64,000 nucleotides of DNA, from positions 7,938,150 through 8,002,149 of the forward strand of contig NC_133238.1 of assembly GCF_040436345.1 (NCBI RefSeq), read 5' to 3'. The stretch comes from Pagrus major (Eukaryota > Chordata > Actinopteri > Spariformes > Sparidae). Below, in pieces: positions 62,461 to 64,000 of the stretch. Position 1 is the stretch's first letter. Every line of letters begins with the position of its first letter. Made by a program: the position numbers and the translations under genes. Under the pieces are notes generated by a model. It searched no databases, was not told the origin of the DNA, and saw only the letters and a program-made list of their open reading frames with translations.

Positions 62461-63986
62461 ATATGGGGTTATATTGGTAAAATGTTGTCAACATAAAAAT
62501 ATCAGTGCACAAAACTGTTTGTTACTGTTGTGTAAGTTATATGAGACATAATCACTCAAGATGAAAATGAGTTTTCATGTCCCATCACATGGCATGATCC
62601 TGTCTCATCTGGTCATGACGTCACATCATGCCAGGCAGGTCGTTGTCTTGGGAAGCACGAAATCCATGATGCAGTGATGGTGCCCTACAAAAAAGTCCCC
62701 GCATAAAAATAGATAACAGCTGCTAGCTTGTTTCGTTTGTTCTGTTAGCGACCAGATAACTGGGTAACTCACCATTTTGAGCATGTAGGTTGCTAGGCTT
62801 AAAGGTTGTTGTTGTAGGCTGGGGATGCTGTCACCGCAAAACTCAAGCACAAGCAAACGGATTGCAGTTACGTGTGTGTCCCTGTGATAAAGTCAAACTG
62901 CAGGGAAAAAAGCACAACCAGACCCTCAGCATGGAGCCCACAGTGACAGCATTCAGGCCTCAGTCCAGCAGCTCTGGACTGACTTCATAAGGACCCCTCC
63001 AACATCTCAGATGATGTGTGTTTGTGTGGCTGCACTCACATTTACATATATTCTGCCCAAGTCTAAACTTTATGACTCTGTGCTGCGCTGTAGGGTGCCG
63101 TGTGGTGCAACCACACATCCTTGGCACTCAAACAAAACATTCAACAAGCAAGTTGTCTAAATTAGAGGGAACCAATTAGGAAAGCACTGGGTGGTAAACA
63201 CAATCAAAGGCAACATGTTTGCCATCTAAACCTATCTCCAAGGCATATTTCTTGAATACCTAGAACAAAATTTGTTGTTTATATTTTGTGATAAACAGAA
63301 AAATCTCAGTGTGTGCGAACAGACTGGAGGAAGTTTCCAACTGGATTTGAACAAGCAGCAGTTGCTGAGAGGATGTTTCCTGCTGTGACGAGTCCCTTAC
63401 TTTGTGTAGATTTCACAACCGGTGTTTGTGAAATCTGCTGTGAATATATAAGAGGAGGCGAGCTGGGTTCCAGTAGAGAAAAATACACACAGCTGTGTGC
63501 ATAATTCACACTTCTACTGAATGTCTTGTTTCCACTGCACCTTTTCTCTGTGGACAAGGCGGACTGAAAAATCATAATTTGGTTTTCAGGAGATAGAAGT
63601 GTTGTCTTAGGCTAGTATATATTGAGAGAGATTAATAACAGAAATGATAGTTTTCACTGAATGCTTTGTTTAACGTACAGGCTGTTGTATTGATGCAGCA
63701 CTGATGCAGAAAAACAATACTTCTAATGACTACCAAGGGATCAATTGTTGAAAATGTTCTGATTAAGTGATGATTTTGCCATTCTCTATTTATAAAAGGT
63801 TAGAGTTTTTACACATGCTCAGTCATGCAGATTCAATAACTCTCCTTATGGATGGTATTTTTCTATTCTGATGTTAAACCCCTGAGGAACATAGCACAGG
63901 AAACTGCCTGTCTGACATTCTGTGGTCAAAGTCTTACAAAATGTGGTGTGAGAGGAAAAAAAGACAATCACAGAAAGGTGCCATAC

Positions 63987-64000
63987 CTTGAGGGACAGAA
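63987..64000 (-). CDS. il1rapl1: Probable il1rapl1 exon preceding Ig3, cut by the window end
   Basis: The last 14 bases of the window, read on the - strand, end in CTCAAG followed by GTATGG, a fair donor site. In the frame required by the exon at 42871 they encode SVPQ plus the first base of a Gly codon, giving [12 protein letters not shown]. The human protein has QETQLGDSANLTC at this junction, so the fit in phase and sense is good but rests on five codons. The rest of the exon, and Ig1, Ig2 and the signal peptide, would lie to the right of the window. Confidence 0.5.

Larger units (their letters stand above)
42872..63986 (-). other. il1rapl1: Large il1rapl1 intron (about 21 kb)
   Basis: No Ig1 or Ig2 exon and no other gene was recognised on either strand. 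It contains repeat ends at 45452-45466 and 53139-53153, a GGGAGGCA tract at 52773-52808, family A, B and C repeats at 53460-53655, 60290-60395, 60030-60190 and 58905-59335, a 26-base poly-G run, (TGA)n and (GT)n tracts, and a fold-back MITE at 62206-62460. Confidence 0.65.
14254..64000 (-). other. il1rapl1: il1rapl1 locus, 3' two-thirds (5' end beyond the window)
   Basis: Five clear exons and one partial exon join in frame with GT-AG introns. The intron phases, in order of transcription, are 1, 2, 1, 1 and 1. The joined product is about 444 residues, compared with 696 for the human protein. IL1RAPL1 is a neuronal IL-1 receptor family member that organises excitatory synapses by binding presynaptic PTP-delta through its Ig domains and signalling through its TIR domain and long C-tail, which binds NCS-1. 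Human loss causes X-linked intellectual disability. IL1RAPL2 is the close alternative; adjacency to nr0b1 favours il1rapl1. Teleosts carry duplicates (a/b), and I cannot assign which this is. Confidence 0.92.

Noticed and set aside
1..64000. tRNA genes, CRISPR arrays, retroviral or LINE reverse transcriptase, rRNA
   Set aside because: I looked for TTCRANNY-type tRNA boxes, regularly spaced repeats and reverse-transcriptase-like reading frames on both strands and saw none I could support.

Overview
The window comes from a vertebrate nuclear genome, most likely a teleost (ray-finned) fish. Genes are split by GT-AG introns in an AT-rich background. The nr0b1 gene has the short, two-exon form without the N-terminal repeats of mammals. 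The introns of a gene that is enormous in mammals are here 4 to 21 kb. The introns carry interspersed repeats that I recognise from memory as typical of spiny-rayed fishes. No bacterial, plasmid or phage features are present.

Two genes account for all coding sequence I can support. At the left edge, on the + strand, is nr0b1 (DAX1), complete in two exons (112-655 and 1037-1281), with a TATA-like box before it and a polyadenylation signal 8 bases after its stop codon. Converging on it from the right, on the - strand, is il1rapl1 (IL-1 receptor accessory protein-like 1). It fills the rest of the window with five clear coding exons: 42739-42871, 32820-32965, 28687-28830, 21663-21833 and 14254-14981. 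A sixth is probable, cut by the window end at 63987-64000. The visible part runs from just before the third Ig domain through the membrane segment and TIR domain to the C-terminus, about 444 residues. All exon phases join in frame. The signal peptide and Ig domains 1 and 2 must lie beyond position 64000.

The tail-to-tail order nr0b1/il1rapl1 is the same as on human Xp21, which supports both identifications. The two genes are not known to act together: nr0b1 is a corepressor orphan nuclear receptor of gonad, adrenal and pituitary, while il1rapl1 is a synapse-organising membrane receptor. Their adjacency is shared ancestry rather than an operon-like arrangement.

Between the genes (about 1.3-13.2 kb) and in the introns I see only non-coding DNA: fold-back MITE-like elements, one hAT-like non-autonomous element (20229-21189), several copies of recurrent fish repeats, and microsatellites, including four (GGGA)n tracts and a 26-base poly-G run. 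Points worth a second look are a NAGNAG tandem acceptor before the transmembrane exon, a microsatellite that provides that exon's polypyrimidine tract, a G-rich tract in the il1rapl1 3' UTR, a CpG-dense island inside an il1rapl1 intron, and a perfect 17-base hairpin. I found no evidence of a wholly new system.
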